DNA of 64,000 nt from Patagioenas fasciata (Eukaryota > Chordata > Aves > Columbiformes > Columbidae). The position numbers were made by a program, and so were the translations under genes. Below, piece after piece: positions 10,430 through 24,005 of this stretch (positions are counted from its first letter, which is position 1; every line of letters starts with the position of its first letter). The notes below the pieces were generated by a model that made no database searches, had not been told where the DNA came from, and saw nothing but the letters and a program-made list of their open reading frames with translations. Location: the NCBI RefSeq assembly GCF_037038585.1, contig NC_092559.1:7533488-7597487 (forward strand), in the 5' to 3' direction.

Positions 10430-12126
10430 GGGACAAGCTTGTGAAGAGATGCCCTGCTATTCTTTCGCCTTATGGCATCATGTGTTTCGTTCCTCTTGGA
10501 GATCGATTGTTAAACGTCTTTCCTAGGGCGACTGTGAAGCATTTGCCACCGGAGGAGAAGGAGCACGGAGCAGCATTCAGTACTGCCTACGAGTGTCTTT
10601 GCTACCCTACTAGCGGAGCTCCAAGAACAGGCACACATCTTCAGGTACCTTCCAAATGTGGATTCCCCTGCAGCCCCGTAGGCGGGCGTGCAGTACGCCA
10701 ACCATCAACGGACGTTTTTCCCCTCAAGCCTGTCAGGACGTTGCTCGTCCGTCTTTCCCTCAATAGATGGGAGTAGGCGCGCTTGCGGATGTGTGCGTGT
10801 GTGTGGCCACGCGTTTGCTTAGGCATCAGTGTGTGAAAAGGTAGGTGCTTTTCTCTAGCTGCGTGTGCGTGCACGTGGTGCTGGGTGCACATCCCTGGGT
10901 GCTCGTGGGAAGGTTTCTGCATGGTTTTCGCTGAGGAATCGTGTGTGTGCACATGGACAAAGAGAAGGCGCAGCAACCAGGTTCCAGCGCCGAAGAAGGC
11001 AAAAGGCAAGGTTTCCGGCGCTATCTCCTTCTCTCCGCAGACCTAGTCGCGCAAAGCAAGCCGCTAAGCCGGCGACCGGCAAGAGAGCTACAACGAAGCA
11101 TGCCGAACGGAGAAAATAGCAGCAGCTCATCTGTTCACACCTTGTTTCTGCCATGTGCTTGAACGCCAAGACGTTCGCGCTTCTGTGAGATGAAAGACGT
11201 CCTTCTGCATATGTGGTTGCTCACACCGGTGCACTTGTTAGTGTGTCCATTCAGTCCTGGGCTGCGGGGCATTCAGAAGTGGCTCTGTGGAGACGTCTGC
11301 ATAGAGGCAGCTGTCAGAACACGCACACTCGATTGTTCACCAAAACATATGCAGACGCGTCCTTAGCCTGTAGATTTGGATGCACAGAGTTCCCTGTGTT
11401 CGCAAGAGACAAGGGAATCGCGTCTGTACGCACAGAAGCAATAGCGGACCGTTTCCCTCGGAGTGAACGCGAAGAGCCGTCTATGTACTCGCAGACACGG
11501 GAACGTGCCTCAATGCGGTCACAGAGGCAGCAGCTTTTGCACAGATGCTCTGGTGATTCTGGCACTTTCCAGGCACACTCCTGAAAGTCGCGCACACTGC
11601 TGTTCACTCGCTAAACGACCTCTTGGGAAACACGTCTCCGGTCGATGGACCGCTCAGATTGCTTCTCGTGTAACTGTGAACTGTGTCAGCGCAGGGAATC
11701 CGTCTCTGTTGAGCAGATGTCAATCCTGCCTCGCTTTTGCTTTGTTGCCTCTACCAAGATGATTTCCCGTTTCTCTCTTCACTGGAGCACGCAGACACAG
11801 CCAACGCACATCAAGTGTCAAGAGACACGCTCTGCTGAGCTCAACGCTTGTGCAGATGCACATGTGCGACGAAGTCAACACACGTGCTTGTGGAGAGAAA
11901 GAAAGGGACTCCCAGGCGTGTGGAGCGACGGGGAGAAAGAGCGGGCGCTGAGGAACACAGTTTCAAACAGACTGTCTCCACACAAACAGGCACCTGTCTG
12001 CAGGTATCCTAGATCTTGATTCTTGAACTTGAGGAAACACGCGTCTGAGCAAAACTCCCAAACGCTTCCAGGAAAGACACACGCTCTCCCACAAGCACAC
12101 AAGTGTTTGCCCTCAGCTATAGATCA
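10430..12126 (+). repeat. Satellite unit D2
   Basis: Phase 120 C, 132 G, 480 G, 816 G; close to the majority sequence elsewhere. Same opening type as D3 and I4. Confidence 0.95.
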
Positions 12127-13823
12127 GGGACAAGCTTGTGAAGAGATGCCCTGCTATTCTTTCGCCTTATGGTATCATGTGTTTCGTTCCTCTTGGAGAT
12201 CGATTGTTAAACGTCTTTCCTAGGGCGACTGTGAAGCATTTGCCACCGGAGGAGAAGGAGCACGGAGCAGCATTCAGTACTGCCTACGAGTGTCTTTGCT
12301 ACCCTACTAGCGGAGCTCCAAGAACAGGCACACATCTTCAGGTACCTTCCAAATGTGGATTCCCCTGCAGCCCCGTAGGCGGGCGTGCAGTACGCCAACC
12401 ATCAACGGACGTTTTTCCCCTCAAGCCTGTCAGGACGTTGCTCGTCCGTCTTTCCCTCAATAGATGGGAGTAGGCGCGCTTGCGGATGTGTGCGTGTGTG
12501 TGGCCACGCGTTTGCTTAGGCATCAGTGTGTGAAAAGGTAGGTGCTTTTCTCTAGCTGCGTGTGCGTGCACGTGGTGCTGGGTGCACATCCCTGGGTGCT
12601 CGTGGGAAGGTTTCTGCATGGTTTTCGCTGAGGAATCGTGTGTGTGCACATGGACAAAGAGAAGGCGCAGCAACCAGGTTCCAGCGCCGAAGAAGGCAAA
12701 AGGCAAGGTTTCCGGCGCTATCTCCTTCTCTCCGCAGACCTAGTCGCGCAAAGCAAGCCGCTAAGCCGGCGACCGGCAAGAGAGCTACAACGAAGCATGC
12801 CGAACGGAGAAAATAGCAGCAGCTCATCTGTTCACACCTTGTTTCTGCCATGTGCTTGAACGCCAAGACGTTCGCGCTTCTGTGAGATGAAAGACGTCCT
12901 TCTGCATATGTGGTTGCTCACACCGGTGCACTTGTTAGTGTGTCCATTCAGTCCTGGGCTGCGGGGCATTCAGAAGTGGCTCTGTGGAGACGTCTGCATA
13001 GAGGCAGCTGTCAGAACACGCACACTCGATTGTTCACCAAAACATATGCAGACGCGTCCTTAGCCTGTAGATTTGGATGCACAGAGTTCCCTGTGTTCGC
13101 AAGAGACAAGGGAATCGCGTCTGTACGCACAGAAGCAATAGCGGACCGTTTCCCTCGGAGTGAACGCGAAGAGCCGTCTATGTACTCGCAGACACGGGAA
13201 CGTGCCTCAATGCGGTCACAGAGGCAGCAGCTTTTGCACAGATGCTCTGGTGATTCTGGCACTTTCCAGGCACACTCCTGAAAGTCGCGCACACTGCTGT
13301 TCACTCGCTAAACGACCTCTTGGGAAACACGTCTCCGGTCGATGGACCGCTCAGATTGCTTCTCGTGTAACTGTGAACTGTGTCAGCGCAGGGAATCCGT
13401 CTCTGTTGAGCAGATGTCAATCCTGCCTCGCTTTTGCTTTGTTGCCTCTACCAAGATGATTTCCCGTTTCTCTCTTCACTGGAGCACGCAGACACAGCCA
13501 ACGCACATCAAGGGTCAAGAGACACGCTCTGCTGAGCTCAACGCTTGTGCAGATGCACATGTGCGACGAAGTCAACACACGTGCTTGTGGAGAGAAAGAA
13601 AGGGACTCCCAGGCGTGTGGAGCGACGGGGAGAAAGAGCGGGCGCTGAGGAACACAGTTTCAAACAGACTGTCTCCACACAAACAGGCACCTGTCTGCAG
13701 GTATCCTAGATCTTGATTCTTGAACTTGAGGAAACACGCGTCTGAGCAAAACTCCCAAACGCTTCCAGGAAAGACACACGCTCTCCCACAAGCACACAAG
13801 TGTTTGCCCTCAGCTATAGATCA
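12127..13823 (+). repeat. Satellite unit D3
   Basis: Phase 120 C, 132 G, 480 G as in D2. Private T at 12173 (phase 47). G at 13513 (phase 1387), shared with D4, D8, D24 and I2. Confidence 0.95.
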
Positions 13824-15520
13824 GGGACAAGCTTGTGAAGAGATGCCCTGCTATTCTTTCGCCTTATGGCATCATGTGTTTCGTTCCTCTTGGAGATCGA
13901 TTGTTAAACGTCTTTCCTAGGGCGACTGTGAAGCATTTGCCAGCGGAGGAGAAGTAGCACGGAGCAGCATTCAGTACTGCCTACGAGTGTCTTTGCTACC
14001 CTACTAGCGGAGCTCCAAGAACAGGCACACATCTTCAGGTACCTTCCAAATGTGGATTCCCCTGCAGCCCCGTAGGCGGGCGTGCAGTACGCCAACCATC
14101 AACGGACGTTTTTCCCCTCAAGCCTGTCAGGACGTTGCTCGTCCGTCTTTCCCTCAATAGATGGGAGTAGGCGCGCTTGCGGATGTGTGCGTGTGTGTGG
14201 CCACGCGTTTGCTTAGGCATCAGTGTGTGAAAAGGTAGGTGCTTTTCTCTAGCTGCGTGTGCGTGCACGTGGTGCTGGGTGCACATCCCTGGGTGCTCGT
14301 GGAAAGGTTTCTGCATGGTTTTCGCTGAGGAATCGTGTGTGTGCACATGGACAAAGAGAAGGCGCAGCAACCAGGTTCCAGCGCCGAAGAAGGCAAAAGG
14401 CAAGGTTTCCGGCGCTATCTCCTTCTCTCCGCAGACCTAGTCGCGCAAAGCAAGCCGCTAAGCCGGCGACCGGCAAGAGAGCTACAACGAAGCATGCCGA
14501 ACGGAGAAAATAGCAGCAGCTCATCTGTTCACACCTTGTTTCTGCCATGTGCTTGAACGCCAAGAGGTTCGCGCTTCTGTGAGATGAAAGACGTCCTTCT
14601 GCATATGTGGTTGCTCACACCGGTGCACTTGTTAGTGTGTCCATTCAGTCCTGGGCTGCGGGGCATTCAGAAGTGGCTCTGTGGAGACGTCTGCATAGAG
14701 GCAGCTGTCAGAACACGCACACTCGATTGTTCACCAAAACATATGCAGACGCGTCCTTAGCCTGTAGATTTGGATGCACAGAGTTCCCTGTGTTCGCAAG
14801 AGACAAGGGAATCGCGTCTGTACGCACAGAAGCAATAGCGGACCGTTTCCCTCGGAGTGAACGCGAAGAGCCGTCTATGTACTCGCAGACACGGGAACGT
14901 GCCTCAATGCGGTCACAGAGGCAGCAGCTTTTGCACAGATGCTCTGGTGATTCTGGCACTTTCCAGGCACACTCCTGAAAGTCGCGCACACTGCTGTTCA
15001 CTCGCTAAACGACCTCTTGGGAAACACGTCTCCGGTCGATGGACCGCTCAGATTGCTTCTCGTGTAACTGTGAACTGTGTCAGCGCAGGGAATCCGTCTC
15101 TGTTGAGCAGATGTCAATCCTGCCTCGCTTTTGCTTTGTTGCCTCTACCAAGATGATTTCCCGTTTCTCTCTTCACTGGAGCACGCAGACACAGCCAACG
15201 CACATCAAGGGTCAAGAGACACGCTCTGCTGAGCTCAACGCTTGTGCAGATGCACATGTGCGACGAAGTCAACACACGTGCTTGTGGAGAGAAAGAAAGG
15301 GACTCCCAGGCGTGTGGAGCGACGGGGAGAAAGAGCGGGCGCTGAGGAACACAGTTTCAAACAGACTGTCTCCACACAAACAGGCACCTGTCTGCAGGTA
15401 TCCTAGATCTTGATTCTTGAACTTGAGGAAACACGCGTCTGAGCAAAACTCCCAAACGCTTCCAGGAAAGACACACGCTCTCCCACAAGCACACAAGTGT
15501 TTGCCCTCAGCTATAGATCA
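13824..15520 (+). repeat. Satellite unit D4
   Basis: Phase 120 G, 132 T, 480 A. G at 14566 (phase 743) is shared only with D5. Phase 1387 G. Confidence 0.95.
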
Positions 15521-17217
15521 GGGACAAGCTTGTGAAGAGATGCCCTGCTATTCTTTCGCCTTATGGCATCATGTGTTTCGTTCCTCTTGGAGATCGATTG
15601 TTAAACGTCTTTCCTAGGGCGACTGTGAAGCATTTGCCAGCGGAGGAGAAGTAGCACGGAGCAGCATTCAGTACTGCCTACGAGTGTCTTTGCTACCCTA
15701 CTAGCGGAGCTCCAAGAACAGGCACACATCTTCAGGTACCTTCCAAATGTGGATTCCCCTGCAGCCCCGTAGGCGGGCGTGCAGTACGCCAACCATCAAC
15801 GGACGTTTTTCCCCTCAAGCCTGTCAGGACGTTGCTCGTCCGTCTTTCCCTCAATAGATGGGAGTAGGCGCGCTTGCGGATGTGTGCGTGTGTGTGGCCA
15901 CGCGTTTGCTTAGGCATCAGTGTGTGAAAAGGTAGGTGCTTTTCTCTAGCTGCGTGTGCGTGCACGTGGTGCTGGGTGCACATCCCTGGGTGCTCGTGGA
16001 AAGGTTTCTGCATGGTTTTCGCTGAGGAATCGTGTGTGTGCACATGGACAAAGAGAAGGCGCAGCAACCAGGTTCCAGCGCCGAAGAAGGCAAAAGGCAA
16101 GGTTTCCGGCGCTATCTCCTTCTCTCCGCAGACCTAGTCGCGCAAAGCAAGCCGCTAAGCCGGCGACCGGCAAGAGAGCTACAACGAAGCATGCCGAACG
16201 GAGAAAATAGCAGCAGCTCATCTGTTCACACCTTGTTTCTGCCATGTGCTTGAACGCCAAGAGGTTCGCGCTTCTGTGAGATGAAAGACGTCCTTCTGCA
16301 TATGTGGTTGCTCACACCGGTGCACTTGTTAGTGTGTCCATTCAGTCCTGGGCTGCGGGGCATTCAGAAGTGGCTCTGTGGAGACGTCTGCATAGAGGCA
16401 GCTGTCAGAACACGCACACTCGATTGTTCACCAAAACATATGCAGACGCGTCCTTAGCCTGTAGATTTGGATGCACAGAGTTCCCTGTGTTCGCAAGAGA
16501 CAAGGGAATCGCGTCTGTACGCACAGAAGCAATAGCGGACCGTTTCCCTCGGAGTGAACGCGAAGAGCCGTCTATGTACTCGCAGACACGGGAACGTGCC
16601 TCAATGCGGTCACAGAGGCAGCAGCTTTTGCACAGATGCTCTGGTGATTCTGGCACTTTCCAGGCACACTCCTGAAAGTCGCGCACACTGCTGTTCACTC
16701 GCTAAACGACCTCTTGGGAAACACGTCTCCGGTCGATGGACCGCTCAGATTGCTTCTCGTGTAACTGTGAACTGTGTCAGCGCAGGGAATCCGTCTCTGT
16801 TGAGCAGATGTCAATCCTGCCTCGCTTTTGCTTTGTTGCCTCTACCAAGATGATTTCCCGTTTCTCTCTTCACTGGAGCACGCAGACACAGCCAACGCAC
16901 ATCAAGTGTCAAGAGACACGCTCTGCTGAGCTCAACGCTTGTGCAGATGCACATGTGCGACGAAGTCAACACACGTGCTTGTGGAGAGAAAGAAAGGGAC
17001 TCCCAGGCGTGTGGAGCGACGGGGAGAAAGAGCGGGCGCTGAGGAACACAGTTTCAAACAGACTGTCTCCACACAAACAGGCACCTGTCTGCAGGTATCC
17101 TAGATCTTGATTCTTGAACTTGAGGAAACACGCGTCTGAGCAAAACTCCCAAACGCTTCCAGGAAAGACACACGCTCTCCCACAAGCACACAAGTGTTTG
17201 CCCTCAGCTATAGATCA
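15521..17217 (+). repeat. Satellite unit D5
   Basis: Phase 120 G, 132 T, 480 A and phase 743 G (16263) as in D4, but phase 1387 T. D4 and D5 look like recent tandem copies that differ at the far end. Confidence 0.95.
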
Positions 17218-18914
17218 GGGACAAGCTTGTGAAGAGATGCCCTGCTATTCTTTCGCCTTATGGCATCATGTGTTTCGTTCCTCTTGGAGATCGATTGTTA
17301 AACGTCTTTCCTAGGGCGACTGTGAAGCATTTGCCAGCGGAGGAGAAGTAGCACGGAGCAGCATTCAGTACTGCCTACGAGTGTCTTTGCTACCCTACTA
17401 GCGGAGCTCCAAGAACAGGCACACATCTTCAGGTACCTTCCAAATGTGGATTCCCCTGCAGCCCCGTAGGCGGGCGTGCAGTACGCCAACCATCAACGGA
17501 CGTTTTTCCCCTCAAGCCTGTCAGGACGTTGCTCGTCCGTCTTTCCCTCAATAGATGGGAGTAGGCGCGCTTGCGGATGTGTGCGTGTGTGTGGCCACGC
17601 GTTTGCTTAGGCATCAGTGTGTGAAAAGGTAGGTGCTTTTCTCTAGCTGCGTGTGCGTGCACGTGGTGCTGGGTGCACATCCCTGGGTGCTCGTGGGAAG
17701 GTTTCTGCATGGTTTTCGCTGAGGAATCGTGTGTGTGCACATGGACAAAGAGAAGGCGCAGCAACCAGGTTCCAGCGCCGAAGAAGGCAAAAGGCAAGGT
17801 TTCCGGCGCTATCTCCTTCTCTCCGCAGACCTAGTCGCGCAAAGCAAGCCGCTAAGCCGGCGACCGGCAAGAGAGCTACAACGAAGCATGCCGAACGGAG
17901 AAAATAGCAGCAGCTCATCTGTTCACACCTTGTTTCTGCCATGTGCTTGAACGCCAAGACGTTCGCGCTTCTGTGAGATGAAAGACGTCCTTCTGCATAT
18001 GTGGTTGCTCACACCGGTGCACTTGTTAGTGTGTCCATTCAGTCCTGGGCTGCGGGGCATTCAGAAGTGGCTCTGTGGAGACGTCTGCATAGAGGCAGCT
18101 GTCAGAACACGCACACTCGATTGTTCACCAAAACATATGCAGACGCGTCCTTAGCCTGTAGATTTGGATGCACAGAGTTCCCTGTGTTCGCAAGAGACAA
18201 GGGAATCGCGTCTGTACGCACAGAAGCAATAGCGGACCGTTTCCCTCGGAGTGAACGCGAAGAGCCGTCTATGTACTCGCAGACACGGGAACGTGCCTCA
18301 ATGCGGTCACAGAGGCAGCAGCTTTTGCACAGATGCTCTGGTGATTCTGGCACTTTCCAGGCACACTCCTGAAAGTCGCGCACACTGCTGTTCACTCGCT
18401 AAACGACCTCTTGGGAAACACGTCTCCGGTCGATGGACCGCTCAGATTGCTTCTCGTGTAACTGTGAACTGTGTCAGCGCAGGGAATCCGTCTCTGTTGA
18501 GCAGATGTCAATCCTGCCTCGGTTTTGCTTTGTTGCCTCTACCAAGATGATTTCCCGTTTCTCTCTTCACTGGAGCACGCAGACACAGCCAACGCACATC
18601 AAGTGTCAAGAGACACGCTCTGCTGAGCTCAACGCTTGTGCAGATGCACATGTGCGACGAAGTCAACACACGTGCTTGTGGAGAGAAAGAAAGGGACTCC
18701 CAGGCGTGTGGAGCGACGGGGAGAAAGAGCGGGCGCTGAGGAACACAGTTTCAAACAGACTGTCTCCACACAAACAGGCACCTGTCTGCAGGTATCCTAG
18801 ATCTTGATTCTTGAACTTGAGGAAACACGCGTCTGAGCAAAACTCCCAAACGCTTCCAGGAAAGACACACGCTCTCCCACAAGCACACAAGTGTTTGCCC
18901 TCAGCTATAGATCA
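17218..18914 (+). repeat. Satellite unit D6
   Basis: Phase 120 G, 132 T, 480 G. G at 18522 (phase 1305), shared with D12, D18, D22 and D23. Confidence 0.95.
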
Positions 18915-20611
18915 GGGACAAGCTTGTGAAGAGATGCCCTGCTATTCTTTCGCCTTATGGCATCATGTGTTTCGTTCCTCTTGGAGATCGATTGTTAAAC
19001 GTCTTTCCTAGGGCGACTGTGAAGCATTTGCCAGCGGAGGAGAAGTAGCACGGAGCAGCATTCAGTACTGCCTACGAGTGTCTTTGCTACCCTACTAGCG
19101 GAGCTCCAAGAACAGGCACACATCTTCAGGTACCTTCCAAATGTGGATTCCCCTGCAGCCCCGTAGGCGGGCGTGCAGTACGCCAACCATCAACGGACGT
19201 TTTTCCCCTCAAGCCTGTCAGGACGTTGCTCGTCCGTCTTTCCCTCAATAGATGGGAGTAGGCGCGCTTGCGGATGTGTGCGTGTGTGTGGCCACGCGTT
19301 TGCTTAGGCATCAGTGTGTGAAAAGGTAGGTGCTTTTCTCTAGCTGCGTGTGCGTGCACGTGGTGCTGGGTGCACATCCCTGGGTGCTCGAGGTAAGGTT
19401 TCTGCATGGTTTTCGCTGAGGAATCGTGTGTGTGCACATGGACAAAGAGAAGGCGCAGCAACCAGGTTCCAGCGCCGAAGAAGGCAAAAGGCAAGGTTTC
19501 CGGCGCTATCTCCTTCTCTCCGCAGACCTAGTCGCGCAAAGCAAGCCGCTAAGCCGGCGACCGGCAAGAGAGCTACAACGAAGCATGCCGAACGGAGAAA
19601 ATAGCAGCAGCTCATCTGTTCACACCTTGTTTCTGCCATGTGCTTGAACGCCAAGACGTTCGCGCTTCTGTGAGATGAAAGACGTCCTTCTGCATATGTG
19701 GTTGCTCACACCGGTGCACTTGTTAGTGTGTCCATTCAGTCCTGGGCTGCGGGGCATTCAGAAGTGGCTCTGTGGAGACGTCTGCATAGAGGCAGCTGTC
19801 AGAACACGCACACTCGATTGTTCACCAAAACATATGCAGACGCGTCCTTAGCCTGTAGATTTGGATGCACAGAGTTCCCTGTGTTCGCAAGAGACAAGGG
19901 AATCGCGTCTGTACGCACAGAAGCAATAGCGGACCGTTTCCCTCGGAGTGAACGCGAAGAGCCGTCTATGTACTCGCAGACACGGGAACGTGCCTCAATG
20001 CGGTCACAGAGGCAGCAGCTTTTGCACAGATGCTCTGGTGATTCTGGCACTTTCCAGGCACACTCCTGAAAGTCGCGCACACTGCTGTTCACTCGCTAAA
20101 CGACCTCTTGGGAAACACGTCTCCGGTCGATGGACCGCTCAGATTGCTTCTCGTGTAACTGTGAACTGTGTCAGCGCAGGGAATCCGTCTCTGTTGAGCA
20201 GATGTCAATCCTGCCTCGCTTTTGCTTTGTTGCCTCTACCAAGATGATTTCCCGTTTCTCTCTTCACTGGAGCACGCAGACACAGCCAACGCACATCAAG
20301 TGTCAAGAGACACGCTCTGCTGAGCTCAACGCTTGTGCAGATGCACATGTGCGACGAAGTCAACACACGTGCTTGTGGAGAGAAAGAAAGGGACTCCCAG
20401 GCGTGTGGAGCGACGGGGAGAAAGAGCGGGCGCTGAGGAACACAGTTTCAAACAGACTGTCTCCACACAAACAGGCACCTGTCTGCAGGTATCCTAGATC
20501 TTGATTCTTGAACTTGAGGAAACACGCGTCTGAGCAAAACTCCCAAACGCTTCCAGGAAAGACACACGCTCTCCCACAAGCACACAAGTGTTTGCCCTCA
20601 GCTATAGATCA
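18915..20611 (+). repeat. Satellite unit D7
   Basis: Phase 120 G, 132 T. Two private changes sit three bases apart: A at 19391 (phase 477) and T at 19394 (phase 480, a third allele at a site that is otherwise G or A). Confidence 0.95.
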
Positions 20612-22308
20612 GGGACAAGCTTGTGAAGAGATGCCCTGCTATTCTTTCGCCTTATGGCATCATGTGTTTCGTTCCTCTTGGAGATCGATTGTTAAACGTC
20701 TTTCCTAGGGCGACTGTGAAGCATTTGCCAGCGGAGGAGAAGTAGCACGGAGCAGCATTCAGTACTGCCTACGAGTGTCTTTGCTACCCTACTAGCGGAG
20801 CTCCAAGAACAGGCACACATCTTCAGGTACCTTCCAAATGTGGATTCCCCTGCAGCCCCGTAGGCGGGCGTGCAGTACGCCAACCATCAACGGACGTTTT
20901 TCCCCTCAAGCCTGTCAGGACGTTGCTCGTCCGTCTTTCCCTCAATAGATGGGAGTAGGCGCGCTTGCGGATGTGTGCGTGTGTGTGGCCACGCGTTTGC
21001 TTAGGCATCAGTGTGTGAAAAGGTAGGTGCTTTTCTCTAGCTGCGTGTGCGTGCACGTGGTGCTGGGTGCACATCCCTGGGTGCTCGTGGAAAGGTTTCT
21101 GCATGGTTTTCGCTGAGGAATCGTGTGTGTGCACATGGACAAAGAGAAGGCGCAGCAACCAGGTTCCAGCGCCGAAGAAGGCAAAAGGCAAGGTTTCCGG
21201 CGCTATCTCCTTCTCTCCGCAGACCTAGTCGCGCAAAGCAAGCCGCTAAGCCGGCGACCGGCAAGAGAGCTACAACGAAGCATGCCGAACGGAGAAAATA
21301 GCAGCAGCTCATCTGTTCACACCTTGTTTCTGCCATGTGCTTGAACGCCAAGACGTTCGCGCTTCTGTGAGATGAAAGACGTCCTTCTGCATATGTGGTT
21401 GCTCACACCGGTGCACTTGTTAGTGTGTCCATTCAGTCCTGGGCTGCGGGGCATTCAGAAGTGGCTCTGTGGAGACGTCTGCATAGAGGCAGCTGTCAGA
21501 ACACGCACACTCGATTGTTCACCAAAACATATGCAGACGCGTCCTTAGCCTGTAGATTTGGATGCACAGAGTTCCCTGTGTTCGCAAGAGACAAGGGAAT
21601 CGCGTCTGTACGCACAGAAGCAATAGCGGACCGTTTCCCTCGGAGTGAACGCGAAGAGCCGTCTATGTACTCGCAGACACGGGAACGTGCCTCAATGCGG
21701 TCACAGAGGCAGCAGCTTTTGCACAGATGCTCTGGTGATTCTGGCACTTTCCAGGCACACTCCTGAAAGTCGCGCACACTGCTGTTCACTCGCTAAACGA
21801 CCTCTTGGGAAACACGTCTCCGGTCGATGGACCGCTCAGATTGCTTCTCGTGTAACTGTGAACTGTGTCAGCGCAGGGAATCCGTCTCTGTTGAGCAGAT
21901 GTCAATCCTGCCTCGCTTTTGCTTTGTTGCCTCTACCAAGATGATTTCCCGTTTCTCTCTTCACTGGAGCACGCAGACACAGCCAACGCACATCAAGGGT
22001 CAAGAGACACGCTCTGCTGAGCTCAACGCTTGTGCAGATGCACATGTGCGACGAAGTCAACACACGTGCTTGTGGAGAGAAAGAAAGGGACTCCCAGGCG
22101 TGTGGAGCGACGGGGAGAAAGAGCGGGCGCTGAGGAACACAGTTTCAAACAGACTGTCTCCACACAAACAGGCACCTGTCTGCAGGTATCCTAGATCTTG
22201 ATTCTTGAACTTGAGGAAACACGCGTCTGAGCAAAACTCCCAAACGCTTCCAGGAAAGACACACGCTCTCCCACAAGCACACAAGTGTTTGCCCTCAGCT
22301 ATAGATCA
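20612..22308 (+). repeat. Satellite unit D8
   Basis: Phase 120 G, 132 T, 480 A, 1387 G. Resembles D4 but lacks its phase 743 G. Confidence 0.95.
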
Positions 22309-24005
22309 GGGACAAGCTTGTGAAGAGATGCCCTGCTATTCTTTCGCCTTATGGCATCATGTGTTTCGTTCCTCTTGGAGATCGATTGTTAAACGTCTTT
22401 CCTAGGGCGACTGTGAAGCATTTGCCAGCGGAGGAGAAGGAGCACGGAGCAGCATTCAGTACTGCCTACGAGTGTCTTTGCTACCCTACTAGCGGAGCTC
22501 CAAGAACAGGCACACATCTTCAGGTACCTTCCAAATGTGGATTCCCCTGCAGCCCCGTAGGCGGGCGTGCAGTACGCCAACCATCAACGGACGTTTTTCC
22601 CCTCAAGCCTGTCAGGACGTTGCTCGTCCGTCTTTCCCTCAATAGATGGGAGTAGGCGCGCTTGCGGATGTGTGCGTGTGTGTGGCCACGCGTTTGCTTA
22701 GGCATCAGTGTGTGAAAAGGTAGGTGCTTTTCTCTAGCTGCGTGTGCGTGCACGTGGTGCTGGGTGCACATCCCTGGGTGCTCGTGGAAAGGTTTCTGCA
22801 TGGTTTTCGCTGAGGAATCGTGTGTGTGCACATGGACAAAGAGAAGGCGCAGCAACCAGGTTCCAGCGCCGAAGAAGGCAAAAGGCAAGGTTTCCGGCGC
22901 TATCTCCTTCTCTCCGCAGACCTAGTCGCGCAAAGCAAGCCGCTAAGCCGGCGACCGGCAAGAGAGCTACAACGAAGCATGCCGAACGGAGAAAATAGCA
23001 GCAGCTCATCTGTTCACACCTTGTTTCTGCCATGTGCTTGAACGCCAAGACGTTCGCGCTTCTGTGAGATGAAAGACGTCCTTCTGCATATGTGGTTGCT
23101 CACACCGGTGCACTTGTTAGTGTGTCCATTCAGTCCTGGGCTGCGGGGCATTCAGAAGTGGCTCTGTGGAGACGTCTGCATAGAGGCAGCTGTCAGAACA
23201 CGCACACTCGATTGTTCACCAAAACATATGCAGACGCGTCCTTAGCCTGTAGATTTGGATGCACAGAGTTCCCTGTGTTCGCAAGAGACAAGGGAATCGC
23301 GTCTGTACGCACAGAAGCAATAGCGGACCGTTTCCCTCGGAGTGAACGCGAAGAGCCGTCTATGTACTCGCAGACACGGGAACGTGCCTCAATGCGGTCA
23401 CAGAGGCAGCAGCTTTTGCACAGATGCTCTGGTGATTCTGGCACTTTCCAGGCACACTCCTGAAAGTCGCGCACACTGCTGTTCACTCGCTAAACGACCT
23501 CTTGGGAAACACGTCTCCGGTCGATGGACCGCTCAGATTGCTTCTCGTGTAACTGTGAACTGTGTCAGCGCAGGGAATCCGTCTCTGTTGAGCAGATGTC
23601 AATCCTGCCTCGCTTTTGCTTTGTTGCCTCTACCAAGATGATTTCCCGTTTCTCTCTTCACTGGAGCACGCAGACACAGCCAACGCACATCAAGTGTCAA
23701 GAGACACGCTCTGCTGAGCTCAACGCTTGTGCAGATGCACATGTGCGACGAAGTCAACACACGTGCTTGTGGAGAGAAAGAAAGGGACTCCCAGGCGTGT
23801 GGAGCGACGGGGAGAAAGAGCGGGCGCTGAGGAACACAGTTTCAAACAGACTGTCTCCACACAAACAGGCACCTGTCTGCAGGTATCCTAGATCTTGATT
23901 CTTGAACTTGAGGAAACACGCGTCTGAGCAAAACTCCCAAACGCTTCCAGGAAAGACACACGCTCTCCCACAAGCACACAAGTGTTTGCCCTCAGCTATA
24001 GATCA
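22309..24005 (+). repeat. Satellite unit D9
   Basis: Phase 120 G, 132 G, 480 A, 941 G. No private change noticed. Confidence 0.95.
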